Below are positions 48,373 to 57,700 of a stretch of DNA of 64,000 nt, piece after piece. The position numbers and the translations under genes are program-made. This DNA comes from Aquitalea magnusonii (GTDB lineage Bacteria > Pseudomonadota > Gammaproteobacteria > Burkholderiales > Chromobacteriaceae). Under the pieces are notes generated by a model. It saw only the letters and a list, made by a program, of their open reading frames with translations, made no database searches and was not told where the DNA came from. The first letter of the stretch is position 1. Each line of letters opens with the position of its first letter. The DNA is taken from positions 2,542,001 to 2,606,000 of the forward strand of contig NZ_AP018823.1 in the NCBI RefSeq assembly GCF_002217795.2, given 5' to 3'.

Positions 48373-49335
48373 TCAAGACCGTACCGACTGCTGCCCCAGC
48401 GAGGCAGCCACATCCACCAGTTTGCGGGCATAGCGCGGATCCGTGGCATAGCCGCCGTTTTGCAGCCCCTGGGCAAAGCCGGTGACATTGCGCCCTTGAT
48501 TGAGAGCCGCCTGATAGCGCGGCGAGTCTTTCAGCATGCGCGCATAGTCACGGAAGGCATCGGCATACGAATCATAAGAGCGGAATTTTTCCACCTTCTT
48601 CTGCGCGGTGCCGTTTACATATTCGGTGGTGGTGATACTGGTGGACTTACCCTGCCAGTCAGCCGTTGCCTTGATGCCAAACAGATTGTGCGAATCACTG
48701 CCATCGGCATTGCGAATGGCACGCTTGCCCCAGCCGCTTTCCAGCGCGGCATGGGCCACCACAAACTCGGGTGCCACACCCAATTGGGCGGCAGCAGTAC
48801 GTGCATGCGGCAACATGCCCTGCACAAAACCCTTGCCATCACTACTTACCGTCGAGGAGGCAGCAGCACCCGTGCTGCTACCCGCCGTTGCCGCCTCACT
48901 CTGGGCAGCCTGATAGGCCTTCAGGCCGCTGGACTGACTGAAGCGGGCAGGCAATACCGGACCGCTGTTGCCGGCATGCAAGTTGGATGCGTCCTGTCCG
49001 GGGTCAAAACCGGCCTGCTTGGCAATCTGCTGGTACACCAGATTGGCAATGCCCATCCCGCCGGCACGGCTGAGTGACTGCACCATCTGCTGGTCCAGCA
49101 TGCCGCGGTAGGTATCCATGGCGGAGTCGCCTTCATCGTCAAACTTGGTCTCGCGCATGGTTTTCAGCATGGTTCCCATCAGCAGGGCTTCAAACTGCGA
49201 CGCCGCCTCCTTGGCTGCCCCCTGCGGATCCTTGGCCATGCGCGAACGCAGACTGGACATCTGGGTAGGGTCTACCGCCAGTTGCTGGTTCAGGGCATCG
49301 GCTGCCGAATAAGTAGTGGAAAACTGCGTCGTCAT
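48373..49335 (-). CDS. flgJ: Flagellar rod assembly protein / muramidase FlgJ
   Basis: Periplasmic two-domain protein, 320 residues. The N-terminal rod-capping domain (about 1-110) contains KEAASQFEALLMGTMLKTMR; the C-terminal glucosaminidase-type domain (about 165-315) has FVVAHAALESGWGKRAIRNA with the catalytic Glu, then HNLFGIKATADWQGKS. It opens peptidoglycan for the rod. An Ala/Ser-rich linker joins them. AAGGAG precedes the ATG. A terminator separates it from flgI. Confidence 0.96.
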   Translation of the reverse strand: MTTQFSTTYSAADALNQQLAVDPTQMSSLRSRMAKDPQGAAKEAASQFEALLMGTMLKTMRETKFDDEGDSAMDTYRGMLDQQMVQSLSRAGGMGIANLVYQQIAKQAGFDPGQDASNLHAGNSGPVLPARFSQSSGLKAYQAAQSEAATAGSSTGAAASSTVSSDGKGFVQGMLPHARTAAAQLGVAPEFVVAHAALESGWGKRAIRNADGSDSHNLFGIKATADWQGKSTSITTTEYVNGTAQKKVEKFRSYDSYADAFRDYARMLKDSPRYQAALNQGRNVTGFAQGLQNGGYATDPRYARKLVDVAASLGQQSVRS

Positions 49336-49378
49336 GTCTCGCTCCTTGCGCCGTTAATAGCAAGAAACGGGCCAATGC

Positions 49379-49402
49379 AAAAAGGCCCCGCAAGCGGGGC
49401 CT
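49379..49402 (-). terminator. Terminator between flgI and flgJ
   Basis: On the minus strand AGGCCCCGC pairs with GCGGGGCCT around TT, followed by TTTTT. It lies inside the flg gene string, 32 bases after flgI. Confidence 0.8.
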
Positions 49403-49433
49403 CAATGACAAGAAAACACAAGACAAGACAGGC

Positions 49434-50531
49434 TCAGATGATTTGCAGATCGGCCTTGAGTGATCCGGCGGCTTTCATCGCCTGCAGGATGGAAATCAGA
49501 TCCTGCGGGGTGGCACCCAAGGCATTCAATGCGGACACCACCTGGTTGAGATTGGCGCTCTTGGCCACTTTCAGCACCTTGCCGCCATCGCTGGTGACGC
49601 TGACATTGGCTTGATTGGTGGCCACGGTCTGCCCGCCGGACAGGGCTGGCGGCTGGCTGACCTGCGGGGTGTTGTTGATGGTGACGGTCAGATTGCCATG
49701 GGCGATGGCGCATGGTTCCAGCTGCACGGCCTGGTTCATCACGATGGAACCGGTACGGGCATTGATGATGACCAGAGGGGAAACTTCTGCCGGGTCGACG
49801 GCAAGATTTTCCATCCGCGACAGAAACTGCACGCGCTGATTGGAATCGAAAGGCGCACGCACTTCCACCATGCCGCCATCCACCGCCCGCGCCGTACCAT
49901 TGCCGAATGCCTTGTTGATGGCTTGCACCACCCGATTGGCCATGGTGAAGTTGGCTTCCTGCAGTTCCAGGTTGATGAACTCGCCACTGCCCAGCGCGGT
50001 AGGCACTTCACGTTCCACCGTGGCACCGCCGGCAATGCGCCCCACGCTTAACTGATTGACCTGCGCCTTGCTGCCACCGGAGGAAGCACCGGCACCGCCT
50101 ACCAGCACATTACCCTGGGCCATGCCGTAGATCTGACCATCCGCCCCTTTCAGTGGCGACAGCAGCAAGGTGCCGCCGCGCAGGCTTTTGGCATCGCCAA
50201 TGGACGAGACCGTGACATCCAGCGCCTGGCCTTTGCGGGCAAACGGCGGCAGCGTGGCGGTCAGGCTGACAGCCGCCACGTTCTTGGGATCGACCTTGGT
50301 GCCAGGGGGAATCTGCACACCAAGCTGAGTCAGCATATTGGACAGAGACTGGCCGGTGAACGGTGAGGAGGTCACTTTGTCACCACTGCCATCCAGGCCC
50401 ACCACCAGGCCATAACCCAGCAATTGGTTGGAACGCACACCGGCAATATTGGTAATGTCCTTCAGCCGTTCGGCGGCCGGCGCATGCGCCACTGCCAACA
50501 TGCAGGCCAGGGCAAGCAGGAATTTTTTCAT
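49434..50531 (-). CDS. flgI: Flagellar P-ring protein FlgI
   Basis: P-ring subunit around the rod in the peptidoglycan layer, 365 residues. A Sec signal peptide KKFLLALACMLAVAHAPAAE (about 2-21) leads into RLKDITNIAGVRSNQLLGYG and LVVGLDGSGDKVTSSPFTGQ, the family hallmark. C-terminal ...TPQDLISILQAMKAAGSL is typical. The ATG at 50529-50531 begins the signal peptide; 26 bases after flgH. Confidence 0.97.
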   Translation of the reverse strand: MKKFLLALACMLAVAHAPAAERLKDITNIAGVRSNQLLGYGLVVGLDGSGDKVTSSPFTGQSLSNMLTQLGVQIPPGTKVDPKNVAAVSLTATLPPFARKGQALDVTVSSIGDAKSLRGGTLLLSPLKGADGQIYGMAQGNVLVGGAGASSGGSKAQVNQLSVGRIAGGATVEREVPTALGSGEFINLELQEANFTMANRVVQAINKAFGNGTARAVDGGMVEVRAPFDSNQRVQFLSRMENLAVDPAEVSPLVIINARTGSIVMNQAVQLEPCAIAHGNLTVTINNTPQVSQPPALSGGQTVATNQANVSVTSDGGKVLKVAKSANLNQVVSALNALGATPQDLISILQAMKAAGSLKADLQII

Positions 50532-50557
50532 GATGTCATCCAGTCCGGTTCCGACCG

Positions 50558-51238
50558 TCAAATGGGAATGATGCTGAGGAAGAACTTGGCCAGCCAGCCC
50601 GGTTCGTTATACAGGCGGTTATTACCCTTGGTTTCCTGCTCGATGCGGGCATCCGCCACCTTGAGCGATGACACCGAACGATCTGCGGCAATATCACGCG
50701 GATTCACCACGCCGGACAGGCGGATGGATTCGGTATCGCCATTGATGCGCACCACCTTTTCCCCACTGACAATGAGATTGCCATTGGACAGCACTTCAAT
50801 CACCGTCACGGTGATGGAACTGACAAAGGTAGTGGCTACCTGATTGGTGCCCTTGCCGGTATTGCTGGCCGAACCACTGCCATTGAACGAAGCGCCCAAA
50901 CCCTTGGTCAGGCTGCCCGGAACGAAGGGAAGCTGCATGCCGCTGGAGATATTGTCAGTCAGCGCCGAGGAGCGGGTGGCGGTGGTTTGTTCCGACTGCG
51001 AGGTGGAAGATTTTTCCTGGATATTGATGGTGAGGGTGTCGCCAACCAGCGCAGGCATCTTGTCCTCAAACATGGCGCGATAGCTGCCCGCCTGGAAAAT
51101 AGAGCCATTGGCCGGCAGGGTAGCAGCCTGCGGTTGCGGTCTGGCCGTCATCGGCAGGGTTACCAGAGGGGGCTCCTGGGCTGCACACCCCGCCAGCACA
51201 GCCAGCAGGCCCAGCACCATCCATTTCAGCATATTCAT
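50558..51238 (-). CDS. flgH: Flagellar L-ring lipoprotein FlgH
   Basis: Outer-membrane L-ring subunit, 226 residues. The lipobox LAGC puts the lipidated Cys at about residue 18. Signature stretches are GSIFQAGSYRAMFEDKMPAL, VGDTLTINIQEKSSTSQSEQ and VSGEKVVRINGDTESIRLSG. About 120 bases separate it from flgG, but no terminator is seen there. Confidence 0.97.
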   Translation of the reverse strand: MNMLKWMVLGLLAVLAGCAAQEPPLVTLPMTARPQPQAATLPANGSIFQAGSYRAMFEDKMPALVGDTLTINIQEKSSTSQSEQTTATRSSALTDNISSGMQLPFVPGSLTKGLGASFNGSGSASNTGKGTNQVATTFVSSITVTVIEVLSNGNLIVSGEKVVRINGDTESIRLSGVVNPRDIAADRSVSSLKVADARIEQETKGNNRLYNEPGWLAKFFLSIIPI

Positions 51239-51359
51239 TTGCCCTCCTCCTGCATCGCATACCTGTCTGACACGCGATTCTAGCCCTTAATTGCACATCA
51301 CAAAACTGCAGCACTCACCAGCAGACCATCAGCCAGACCACTGCCGGAGATCATCCGGC

Positions 51360-52142
51360 TTACATCTGTGTCAGTTTCTGCAGCATCTGGTCGGCGGTGG
51401 TGATGGCCTTGGAGTTCATCTCGAAAGAACGCTGCGCGGTAATCATGTTGACCAGCTCTTCGGTCACATTCACGTTGGAGCCTTCCAGAAACCCCTGTTT
51501 GATGATGCCGCGGCTGTCGGTACCCGGATCACCATCCTGCGGGTCGCCGGACGATGCACTTTGCAGGTAGAGGTTATTGCCCACACTCTCCAGCCCTTGC
51601 GGGTTGATGAAGGTGGTGAGCTGGATGGTGCCGGCGGTTTGCGGGGCCGGATTATTGGGCAGGAAATACTGCACGACACCAGCATTGGATACGGTGATCT
51701 GGGTGGCCGTACCCGGGATATTGATATTCGGGTTCAGTTGATAGCCATCGGAGGTGACAATATCCCCATTGGAGTTGCGCTTGAACTCGCCATCGCGGGT
51801 GTATGCCGTGGTGCCATCCGGACGCAGGATGCGGAAGAAACCATCACCGGTGATGGCCCAGTCCAGCGGCTGGCTGCTTTGCGTCATATTGCCCTGGGTG
51901 AAGTTTTTGGCGGTTGCCACGGCGGTGGCACCCGTACCAACCTGCAAGCCGGTGGGAGTGGTGCTGCCATCAGCCAACTGCGCCCCCGGTTGACGCAGGG
52001 TCTGATAATACAGGTCTTCGAAAATTGCGCGCCCGCGCTTGAAACCAACAGTATTGACGTTGGCCAGGTTGTTGGAAATCACATCCAGGTTGAACTGGCT
52101 GGAATCCATCCCGGTCTTGGCAACATAAAGCGCACGCATCAT
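51360..52142 (-). CDS. flgG: Flagellar distal rod protein FlgG
   Basis: Main subunit of the distal rod, 260 residues. N-terminal MMRALYVAKTGMDSSQFNLD and VISNNLANVNTVGFKRGRAI; C-terminal NVTEELVNMITAQRSFEMNS. These end motifs are shared with FlgF and FlgE and form the coiled-coil axis. Length is normal. Follows flgF by about 52 bases. Confidence 0.97.
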   Translation of the reverse strand: MMRALYVAKTGMDSSQFNLDVISNNLANVNTVGFKRGRAIFEDLYYQTLRQPGAQLADGSTTPTGLQVGTGATAVATAKNFTQGNMTQSSQPLDWAITGDGFFRILRPDGTTAYTRDGEFKRNSNGDIVTSDGYQLNPNINIPGTATQITVSNAGVVQYFLPNNPAPQTAGTIQLTTFINPQGLESVGNNLYLQSASSGDPQDGDPGTDSRGIIKQGFLEGSNVNVTEELVNMITAQRSFEMNSKAITTADQMLQKLTQM

Positions 52143-52194
52143 GGCGGTATTTCCTCAGTATTCTTGTCTGTTATCTGTTTGGTGAATGCAGCGC

Positions 52195-52935
52195 TCAACC
52201 CATGCTCAGCAACTGGGTGGCTTTCTGATCGTTCTGATCGGCGTTCTGCATCAGTTTGATGTTCAGGTCGTATTGGCGGCCATGGGAAATCATCTGCACC
52301 AGGCTTTCCACCGCATTCACATTGCTGGCTTCCAGCGTTTCCGGCACCAGCTTGACATTGGTGTCGGCGGTGGCGGTATCACCATTATTCATGCGAAACA
52401 AGCCATCCGGGCCTTTGTAGACTTCCTTGTTGCCGGGATTGACCAGCTTGATCTGGCCCAGCAACTGCGGGGTGCGGTCAGTGCCATTGAGCGGCACACC
52501 GATTACCGAGCCATCCTGTCCCAACTGCACCTGATAGCCGGTGGGCACCGTGATCGGACCGCCATCCCCCATGATGGGCAGGCCGCTACGGGTGCGCATC
52601 ATGCCATTGGCGTCCAGCACATAGCCACCATCGCGTGTGTAAGCCTCATTGCCATCGGAAGCCTGCACCGCAAAGAAACCGGGGGAACCCAGGGCAAAGT
52701 CGCTGGGGCTGCCGGTATGCATCAGACTGCCCTGGCTCATGTCATGGCCAATGGTGTTGTCCACCACATAGGTACGGGTGGGAGCACCCGGCCCGACTAC
52801 CGGCAGGGCGCGGAAAGACGCCAGATCGGCCTTGAAGGCGTTGGTATTGGCATTGGACAGATTATTGGCCGTGGTTGCCTGCTGCAAATCGATATGCTTG
52901 GCGCCGGTCATGGCCAGGTACAGCATCTTATCCAT
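52195..52935 (-). CDS. flgF: Flagellar proximal rod protein FlgF
   Basis: Rod protein of 246 residues. N-terminal MDKMLYLAMTGAKHIDLQQA, TANNLSNANTNAFKADLASF, then GSPGFFAVQASDGNEAYTRD; C-terminal NVNAVESLVQMISHGRQYDL. It differs from FlgG in length and in the missing TGYK motif (here TNAFK). 47 bases from flgE. Confidence 0.95.
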   Translation of the reverse strand: MDKMLYLAMTGAKHIDLQQATTANNLSNANTNAFKADLASFRALPVVGPGAPTRTYVVDNTIGHDMSQGSLMHTGSPSDFALGSPGFFAVQASDGNEAYTRDGGYVLDANGMMRTRSGLPIMGDGGPITVPTGYQVQLGQDGSVIGVPLNGTDRTPQLLGQIKLVNPGNKEVYKGPDGLFRMNNGDTATADTNVKLVPETLEASNVNAVESLVQMISHGRQYDLNIKLMQNADQNDQKATQLLSMG

Positions 52936-52982
52936 TGATTCCCCGCTTCCTCAGGCTGCTTTGCTCAGTCTTGTTTTATTGC

Positions 52983-54248
52983 TTACAGGTTGATGATGGT
53001 CTGCATCAGGGTGTCTTCGGTCTTGATAGTCTGCGCATTGGCCTGGTAGAAGCGCTGCGCGGTAATCATGTTGACCAGCTCTGCCGTCAAATCGACGTTG
53101 GAATCCTCCAGCGCCTGCGACTGCACGGTACCGGCATTACCCGAGCCTGGCGCATTGTAGGCCGGCACACCCGACTGCAGGGTCTGCTGCCAGCGGTTGC
53201 CACCTTCGTTTTGCAGGCCTTGCGAGTTGGTAAAGGTAGCCAGCGCCACCTGCCCGATGATCTTGTTCTGACCATTGGAGAAGCTGGCCATGATATTGCC
53301 GTGGGTATCGATATTCATGCTGCTCAGGGTACCTGGCGCATAACCATCCACGGTTTCGGTCGGGGTGCCGGAGGCCTGGGCAGTTTGGGTAGAGCCGGTA
53401 TAGTCGACAGTGAAGTTAAGCGGCGTAGAAGATCCATTAGGACTTGTCGCGGTATAGCTGACACTGAACGGCGCGATCGTGGTGGGCGGAGTGGTAGATG
53501 TGGTAGTGATCAGATTACCCGAGGTGTCGTAGTTCATGGTGTAGGTATTGGGCGTAGTGGCCGGATTACCGTCCACATAGGCCGTTACCGTCCACGGCGT
53601 ACCGGTGGCAGTGGGCGTACCCTTGACGTAGTACAGGGTCAGATTGTGCTGGTTGCCCAGGCTGTCATACACCTGTGCGGCATTGGACCAGTTGAAGGTC
53701 TTGGTATTGGTGGGGTCCAGCGGCGTCACCGTAGGGGTGCTCAGGCGGGAATCCAGATTGACCCCCATGGTGACCTTGGTGGTGGCGGCCGGCGAAATCA
53801 GGTTGGTTTGCAGTTTCAGGTCGGTCACCGGGCCTTGGGTCACCACGCCGTTATTGGCCATCCAGCCTTGCAGGCGGTCATTGCCATTGACGATGTAGCC
53901 ATCCTTGTCCACCTGGAACTGGCCATTACGGGTGTAGGCCAGCGAACCGGTGGAAGATGTGGGGTTTTGCCGCACAATGAAAAAACCATTGTTGTTGATG
54001 GCCAGATCAAGGCTGCGACCAGTCGGGGTAATGTTGCCGGCACTGAAGGACTGGGTTACCGCGCTCACCTGCGAGCCGATACCGGAACTAGTACTGGCCA
54101 CACCATAAAAGCTGGTGGAAAACAGATCGCTGAACTCGGTACGCGAACTCTTAAAGCCAACGGTGCTGGCATTGGACACGTTATTGCCAATGGTATCCAA
54201 CTGCGAGGACGCCGAATTCAGACCGCTCAGACCTTGTTGAAAACCCAT
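52983..54248 (-). CDS. flgE: Flagellar hook protein FlgE
   Basis: Hook subunit, 421 residues. N-terminus MGFQQGLSGLNSASSQLDTI, GNNVSNASTVGFKSSRTEFS; C-terminus NVDLTAELVNMITAQRFYQA. The central domain (about 150-330) is Thr/Ser/Pro-rich (TTTSTTPPTTIAPFSVSYTA), probably surface-exposed. Follows flgD by 41 bases. Confidence 0.96.
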   Translation of the reverse strand: MGFQQGLSGLNSASSQLDTIGNNVSNASTVGFKSSRTEFSDLFSTSFYGVASTSSGIGSQVSAVTQSFSAGNITPTGRSLDLAINNNGFFIVRQNPTSSTGSLAYTRNGQFQVDKDGYIVNGNDRLQGWMANNGVVTQGPVTDLKLQTNLISPAATTKVTMGVNLDSRLSTPTVTPLDPTNTKTFNWSNAAQVYDSLGNQHNLTLYYVKGTPTATGTPWTVTAYVDGNPATTPNTYTMNYDTSGNLITTTSTTPPTTIAPFSVSYTATSPNGSSTPLNFTVDYTGSTQTAQASGTPTETVDGYAPGTLSSMNIDTHGNIMASFSNGQNKIIGQVALATFTNSQGLQNEGGNRWQQTLQSGVPAYNAPGSGNAGTVQSQALEDSNVDLTAELVNMITAQRFYQANAQTIKTEDTLMQTIINL

Positions 54249-54289
54249 ATTGCTACTCCCCGAAACCTGATTGCACTAATGACCTGGAT

Positions 54290-54997
54290 TTAAGATAGCT
54301 GTGCCACATTGGCCAGACCGACGCTGGTGCCGTCTTTCATGATCAGCTGCGGCGTACCGCTGGCCCAGCTCACTGCTGTCACCGCCTGATTGGCATAAGG
54401 CGTGGCGGTAACTGCCGTGGTGCTGGCACTGGTGGCCTGGGCGCTGAAGGTGTACTTGCCGCTGGGCAACTGGTTGCCATTGGCATCCTTGCCATCCCAG
54501 TCGAAGGTATTCAGGCCATTGCTGGGGCTCTTCACCGTGAGGGTGTCCACCACCGTGCCATTGGCATCCTTGATGCTGACGGTGTAATCGGTTGCCGCGC
54601 CGCTGAGATTCACCGCCCCTTGCACCGAGCTGCCGCTGCTAAGGTTGAGCGCATTGCCAGGCACCAGCGCCTGCTTGCCTATCATGGTGGCAGCCATCAT
54701 CGACTGGTTGGCCGCTTGCGACTGCACCAGGCTCTGCATCGAGGTGTTCAGCGTCTGCATGCCGGATACCTGGCTGATCTGCGCCATCTGGCTGGTGATC
54801 TGGCTGTTATCCATCGGATTCATCGGGTCCTGTGCCTGCAACTGGGTAACCAGCAGTTTCAGGAAGCGGTCCTGAATACCTTTGGCACTGGTGTCGTTGT
54901 TGGCATTGGTGGAAGTAGTGGAACTGGTGCCACTGCTGCTGGAGCTGCCGTTGAGTACTGCATACGGATTGGACGAGGAATTAACCGAGCTGGTCAT
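54290..54997 (-). CDS. flgD: Flagellar hook capping protein FlgD
   Basis: Hook-cap scaffold, 235 residues. The N-terminal region is Ser/Thr/Asn-rich, then QDRFLKLLVTQLQAQDPMNP and MDNSQITSQMAQISQVSGMQ (about 42-80) are the family hallmark. The C-terminal half has a FlgD-Ig-like part with TFDWDGKDANGNQLPSGKYT. Fifteen bases after flgC. Confidence 0.96.
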   Translation of the reverse strand: MTSSVNSSSNPYAVLNGSSSSSGTSSTTSTNANNDTSAKGIQDRFLKLLVTQLQAQDPMNPMDNSQITSQMAQISQVSGMQTLNTSMQSLVQSQAANQSMMAATMIGKQALVPGNALNLSSGSSVQGAVNLSGAATDYTVSIKDANGTVVDTLTVKSPSNGLNTFDWDGKDANGNQLPSGKYTFSAQATSASTTAVTATPYANQAVTAVSWASGTPQLIMKDGTSVGLANVAQLS

Positions 54998-55012
54998 GGC
55001 GCTGGCCTTTCA

Positions 55013-55423
55013 TCACTGCCCCAGCTGCAGGGTTTTCTGCAGGAGGGTTTTGGCGGTATTCATCATTTCCACATTGGTCTGATACGAGCGCGAGGCGGAA
55101 ATCATGTCGGACATTTCCTCGACCGGATTGACGTTGGGCATGTTGACATAGCCCTTCTCGTCCGCCAGAGGATTGCTGGGGTCATACTTCAGGCGCGGCG
55201 GCGTCTGATCTTCCACGATGGAAGTCACGCGCACCCCCGCCACCTGCGGCTGGGATGCTGTCACCGGCAGCGCGGTAAACACCACATGGCGGCCCTTGTA
55301 GGGCTGCCCGGTGGAGCTGGTGGCGCTTTCCGCGTTGGCGATATTACTGGCCACCACGTTAAGTCGCATCGACTGGGCGGTGAGCGCGGAACCGGAAATG
55401 GCAAAGATATTGGCAAGAGACAT
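55013..55423 (-). CDS. flgC: Flagellar proximal rod protein FlgC
   Basis: Rod protein of 136 residues. [40 protein letters not shown] and the C-terminal [20 protein letters not shown] are diagnostic. Two bases after the flgB stop, so it is translationally coupled. Confidence 0.97.
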   Translation of the reverse strand: MSLANIFAISGSALTAQSMRLNVVASNIANAESATSSTGQPYKGRHVVFTALPVTASQPQVAGVRVTSIVEDQTPPRLKYDPSNPLADEKGYVNMPNVNPVEEMSDMISASRSYQTNVEMMNTAKTLLQKTLQLGQ

Positions 55424-55425
55424 GC

Positions 55426-55836
55426 TTACTGACCTCCACCGGTAATGGCGGTATTCAGACTGGAAATACGCTTGCTCAGGAAAGTGAGCGTGGACTGGTA
55501 TTGCAGTGCGTTATCCGCAAAAGCCGCACGCTCCACGTCCATATCCACGGTGTTACCGTCCAGGCTTTGCTGTACTGCATTGCGATACTGCACGGCGGGC
55601 TTGCCGGCGGCACCGGCGGCATCGCCCGGCAAGTGGCGCGCATCGGTTACATTCAAGGCCAGCTTGTTCTGACTGCCTTGTGCCGACTGCAGCGCCTGCT
55701 TGAAGTCGAAATCCACCGCTTTGTAATTGGGGGTGTCGGCATTGGCAATATTGCTGGCAATGACTTCCTGGCGGTATGCGCGCAGATTCAGCGCCCGCTG
55801 CTGAAAATCGAACTCCTTGCCAATCTTGTCCAACAT
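55426..55836 (-). CDS. flgB: Flagellar proximal rod protein FlgB
   Basis: First gene of the flg operon, 136 residues. N-terminal [20 protein letters not shown] then [21 protein letters not shown]-terminal [20 protein letters not shown]. It forms the base of the rod. GGGAG precedes the ATG. A sigma-54 promoter is 33 bases upstream. flgA and flgM are not in the window upstream. Confidence 0.97.
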   Translation of the reverse strand: MLDKIGKEFDFQQRALNLRAYRQEVIASNIANADTPNYKAVDFDFKQALQSAQGSQNKLALNVTDARHLPGDAAGAAGKPAVQYRNAVQQSLDGNTVDMDVERAAFADNALQYQSTLTFLSKRISSLNTAITGGGQ

Positions 55837-55868
55837 GACCGTTTCTCCCTGAATGCGTCCCGATCATT

Positions 55869-55884
55869 AGCAGGAATCATGCCA
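55869..55884 (-). promoter_or_regulatory. Sigma-54 promoter of the flgB operon
   Basis: On the minus strand TGGCATGATTCCTGCT: GG and GC are ten bases apart, the invariant -24/-12 spacing (consensus TGGCAC-N5-TTGCW). The start of transcription would be about 20 bases before the flgB ATG. An FlrC/FleR-like activator is expected. Confidence 0.8.
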
Positions 55885-56012
55885 GCCGCAGCAATCCGCC
55901 TAGAAGCCTGATTTTATTGATGGCGCAAGCCGGTCACACCCTGCGCCCCCCCGCGCCAGCCAGCCTGGGCGGCAAGTTTTGCCGCTGTGCCACCGCGGCT
56001 GCCGCCAGCGGC

Positions 56013-56055
56013 AAAAACAAGACCGCCGCTACCTGATGGCAGCGGCGGTCTTGTG
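56013..56055 (-). terminator. Terminator after the osmC-like gene
   Basis: ACAAGACCGCCGCT and AGCGGCGGTCTTGT form a 14-bp stem around a CCATCAGGT-type loop; on the minus strand the T-run TTTTTG follows. Strong. Confidence 0.88.
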
Positions 56056-56092
56056 TTACCGAACCGGACACCGGGGGAGCCGGGAGCAGGCA

Positions 56093-56509
56093 TCAGCTCT
56101 CACGCAGCTCGAAGTCGTGGGTGATGTCGGCGGTCTTGCCCAGCATGATGGAGGCCGAGCAGTATTTTTCTGCCGACAGCTTGATGGCACGCTCCACCAC
56201 TTCCGGCTTCAGTTCGCGGCCAGTCACCACAAAGTGGAAATGAATCTTGGTGAACACCTTGGGTTCGGTATCCGCGCGCTCGGCTTCCATTTCCACCCAG
56301 CAGTCGGTCACTTGCTGGCGCGACTTTTTCAGGATGGAAATCACGTCATAACTGGTACAGCCGGCGGTTCCCAGCAACAGCAGTTCCATCGGCCGCGGGC
56401 CCAGATTACGGCCACCACCTTCCGGCGCACCGTCCATCACCACCGCATGGCCACTGCCGCTTTCGCCCATGAAACACACGCCATCCACCCATTTGAGTCT
56501 TGCTTTCAC
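56093..56509 (-). CDS. OsmC/Ohr family protein
   Basis: Small cytosolic thiol-peroxidase-like protein, 138 residues. The two reactive cysteines are in [16 protein letters not shown] (about 54) and [16 protein letters not shown] (about 115), the OsmC pattern. It is of the YhfA-like subgroup ([15 protein letters not shown], then [14 protein letters not shown]) rather than Ohr. A GTG start at 56507-56509 is chosen, with AGGGA six bases before; a TTG 26 codons upstream is possible but adds an unrelated tail. Divergent to tsaD. Confidence 0.88.
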   Translation of the reverse strand: MKARLKWVDGVCFMGESGSGHAVVMDGAPEGGGRNLGPRPMELLLLGTAGCTSYDVISILKKSRQQVTDCWVEMEAERADTEPKVFTKIHFHFVVTGRELKPEVVERAIKLSAEKYCSASIMLGKTADITHDFELRES

Positions 56510-56632
56510 TACCTGTCCCTTCCTGATTTTGTTGCGCGCCAGAAGCGCCGATCGGCACAGACTATCATTCCAGATTTGGGCAGACAAAGATTAGCCGGTA
56601 AAATGGAAAGATTGCCCCGTTATAAAGCCATC

Positions 56633-57658
56633 ATGCTGGTACTTGGAATCGAATCATCGTGCGACGAAACCGGCGTTGCACTGTACGACCTCACGGCGGG
56701 CCTAGTTGCCCACCAACTGCATACGCAAATGGCCATGCACGCCGAATACGGTGGCGTGGTGCCCGAGCTGGCCAGCCGCGACCATATCCGCCGCGTCATC
56801 CCGCTCACCGAAGCCTGCCTGGCCGATGCCGGTAAAACCCTGGCCGATGTGGATGCCATTGCCTACACCCAGGGCCCCGGCCTTGGCGGTGCGCTGATGG
56901 TGGGAGCCAGCGTGGCCAATGCGCTGGCCTTTGGCCTGAACATTCCGGTAATCGGCGTGCATCATCTGGAAGGCCATTTGCTGTCGCCGCTGCTGGCCGA
57001 CCCGCGCCCGGACTTTCCCTTCATTGCCTTGCTGGTTTCCGGCGGCCACACCCAGCTGATGGCAGTGCATGGCATCGGCCAGTATGAAGTGCTGGGTGAA
57101 ACGCTGGACGATGCCGCGGGCGAAGCCTTCGACAAGACAGCAAAGCTGCTGGGCCTGCCCTACCCCGGCGGCCCGCTGCTGTCACGGCTGGCCGAAGAAG
57201 GCGACCCGACTCGCTTCAATCTGCCCCGCCCCATGCTGCACAGCGACAATCTGGACATGAGCTTCTCCGGCCTGAAAACCGCCGTGCTCACCCTGAGCAA
57301 GCAAGTGGAAGCCGAACACGGCCAGATTGACGAGCAAACCCGCAAGGACATTTGCCGCGCCTTTCAGGAAGCCATTGTCGAGGTGCTGGTCAGCAAGTCG
57401 CTCAAGGCGCTGAAACAGACCGGCATGAAAAAGCTGGTGGTGGCCGGTGGCGTGGGTGCCAACAAGCAGTTGCGTGCCGCGCTGGATCAGGCCGCCAGCC
57501 GTCGCAAGCTGCAGGTGTACTACCCGCCACTGGCACTGTGTACCGACAACGGCGCGATGATTGCCTTTGCCGGTGCCATGCGGCTGCGGCATGCCACCGC
57601 ACCGGGTGGCTATTCCATCAAACCACGCTGGGACCTGTCCGCCCTCCCCGCTGCTTAA
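56633..57658 (+). CDS. tsaD: tRNA N6-adenosine threonylcarbamoyltransferase TsaD
   Basis: Transfers threonylcarbamoyl to A37 of tRNAs reading ANN codons, working with TsaB/TsaE. The 341-residue ASKHA-fold protein has [20 protein letters not shown], the metal histidines in [18 protein letters not shown] (His111, His115), [10 protein letters not shown] and [15 protein letters not shown]. Start at 56633 matches the family; an ATG ten codons upstream is possible. Followed after 42 bases by an ABC-F gene. Confidence 0.97.
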   Translation: MLVLGIESSCDETGVALYDLTAGLVAHQLHTQMAMHAEYGGVVPELASRDHIRRVIPLTEACLADAGKTLADVDAIAYTQGPGLGGALMVGASVANALAFGLNIPVIGVHHLEGHLLSPLLADPRPDFPFIALLVSGGHTQLMAVHGIGQYEVLGETLDDAAGEAFDKTAKLLGLPYPGGPLLSRLAEEGDPTRFNLPRPMLHSDNLDMSFSGLKTAVLTLSKQVEAEHGQIDEQTRKDICRAFQEAIVEVLVSKSLKALKQTGMKKLVVAGGVGANKQLRAALDQAASRRKLQVYYPPLALCTDNGAMIAFAGAMRLRHATAPGGYSIKPRWDLSALPAA

Positions 57659-57700
57659 TACCGCGTCGGCACAGCGCGCTGTGCCGCGCAGAAACCCAAT

